A DNA stretch of 64,000 nt from Thermohalobaculum sp039815685 (lineage in GTDB: Bacteria; Pseudomonadota; Alphaproteobacteria; Rhodobacterales; Rhodobacteraceae): NCBI GenBank assembly GCA_039815685.1, contig JBCBYV010000015.1, forward strand, positions 47,449 to 111,448, read 5' to 3'. Below the pieces are notes generated by a model. That model was not told the DNA's origin. It saw only the letters and a list, made by a program, of their open reading frames with translations, and searched no databases. The translations under genes and the position numbers were made by a program. How positions within the stretch are numbered: the stretch's first letter is position 1; each line of letters starts with the position of its first letter. This document shows, piece by piece, positions 63,627-64,000 of this stretch.

Positions 63627-64000
63627 TAGCGATTCGGCCGAGACGCTTCCTACCGTCATGGCCGGAGTCGACCCGGCAATTCAGCTCATGGTCAGAAGAT
63701 TGAAAGTGAGACGCTTTCTGGATCCGCAAGTCGAATCCAGCGAAGACGTTACCGAGCGTTACGGCCGAACCGCTGGACACACGCCGCTCGGAGCAGTGTA
63801 CCGGATTGAGATGGTCTGGAGCGTCAATTGATGATCGATCCGCATCTATGCGGACATTTCGTGTTCCAGCGACGCATCCAAAGCTTCGTCGACCTCAACG
63901 CTCCGCGGGGCCTTCCCGCACCGTCCTATGCCAGACCTGTTCCGGGCCGGCGCCGAACGGGTGGTCGGGTGGGGGAGGCGGCGGCCCGGAACAGGCCGCC

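Larger units (their letters stand above)
63499..64000. other. Repeat-rich region without a gene to the window end
   Basis: No supported gene. Besides the two hairpins above, 63632-63770 is a looser element whose ends ATTCGGCCGAGACGCTT and GAGCGTTACGGCCGAAC are inverted copies. It contains GTCATGGCCGGAGTCGACCC at its centre, the same type of REP core seen at 11411, 14012 and 36241. Short open frames here translate repeats. Confidence 0.5.

Noticed and set aside
63502..63831. 109-residue frame after hydantoinase B
   Set aside because: It translates palindromic repeats (for example the REP core giving VMAGVDPAIQ) and is therefore not a gene.

Overview
The window is chromosomal DNA of a high-GC alphaproteobacterium, most likely Rhodobacterales (Paracoccaceae/Roseobacteraceae type). 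The cytochrome bc1 operon petABC, the S4 and SecA sequences, a VPLPA-type C-terminal sorting tail, the small zf-CHCC protein before polA and the many short palindromic intergenic repeats built on a CCGGGCTTGACCCGG-like core all fit that group. Almost the whole window has uniform high GC. The one exception is about 1.2 kb around 47165-48357, which is strikingly AT-rich. No tRNA, rRNA, CRISPR array, transposase or integrase was seen.

Layout. 1-2118: truncated 3' part missing from a long Pro/Ser/Ala-rich membrane-anchored protein. 2301-5816: an orphan molybdopterin hydroxylase large subunit and a DUF2235 hydrolase. 5915-8485: minus-strand operon MFS-GST-LysE. 8780-11842: ABC exporter, cytochrome c, zinc-ribbon protein. 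12023-17394: acyl-CoA synthetase, a coupled desaturase/PPOX pair, phnX and rpsD. 17637-24247: secreted lipase-like protein, MFS+MATE exporter pair, [2Fe-2S] ferredoxin, class I amidotransferase-like hydrolase. 24512-28563: degenerate hybrid-kinase protein, then the minus-strand run PpiC-argJ-mutT. 28852-31785: secA. After an 0.8-0.9 kb gene-free stretch comes petABC (32677-35448). 35571-42425: secreted protein, ASCH protein, aroC-GNAT-HAD-acetyltransferase-oxidoreductase series, membrane-anchored NYN/Zc3h12a-like RNase, HIT. 42455-44205: orphan ABC-2-type ATPase and a VPLPA-CTERM protein. 44276-47286: zf-CHCC and polA. 47268-48260: DUF4917/SIR2-like gene in the AT-rich island. 48317-54188: wHTH-like protein, cspA, cinA-like, sfsA-map, a hidden small exported protein, an ABC-type solute-binding protein and a class II aldolase-family protein. 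54532-58045: two RNA methyltransferases, phnN and an MBL hydrolase. 58120-63498: hydantoinase A and B subunits separated by an opposite-strand MscS channel.

Housekeeping functions dominate: protein export (SecA, PpiC), respiration (bc1), translation and RNA modification (S4, RlmD-like, TlyA, Map), replication/repair (PolA, MutT) and arginine/aromatic synthesis (ArgJ, AroC). Accessory functions are interspersed singly.

The best candidate for an unusual system is the AT-rich segment at the 3' end of polA. It rewrites the last ~40 codons of polA without breaking the protein, encodes a DUF4917 protein with SIR2-like NAD-site motifs that starts inside polA, and also supplies the last dozen codons of the convergent gene. 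It looks like a horizontally acquired, possibly anti-phage, gene cassette placed by exchange of the polA tail. Second-tier observations are a ~50-residue insertion in SecA, two tandem 24-bp perfect palindromes (5855-5900), a three-copy 140-bp repeat that donates a stop codon to one gene, and a response-regulator protein built from a decayed hybrid kinase.
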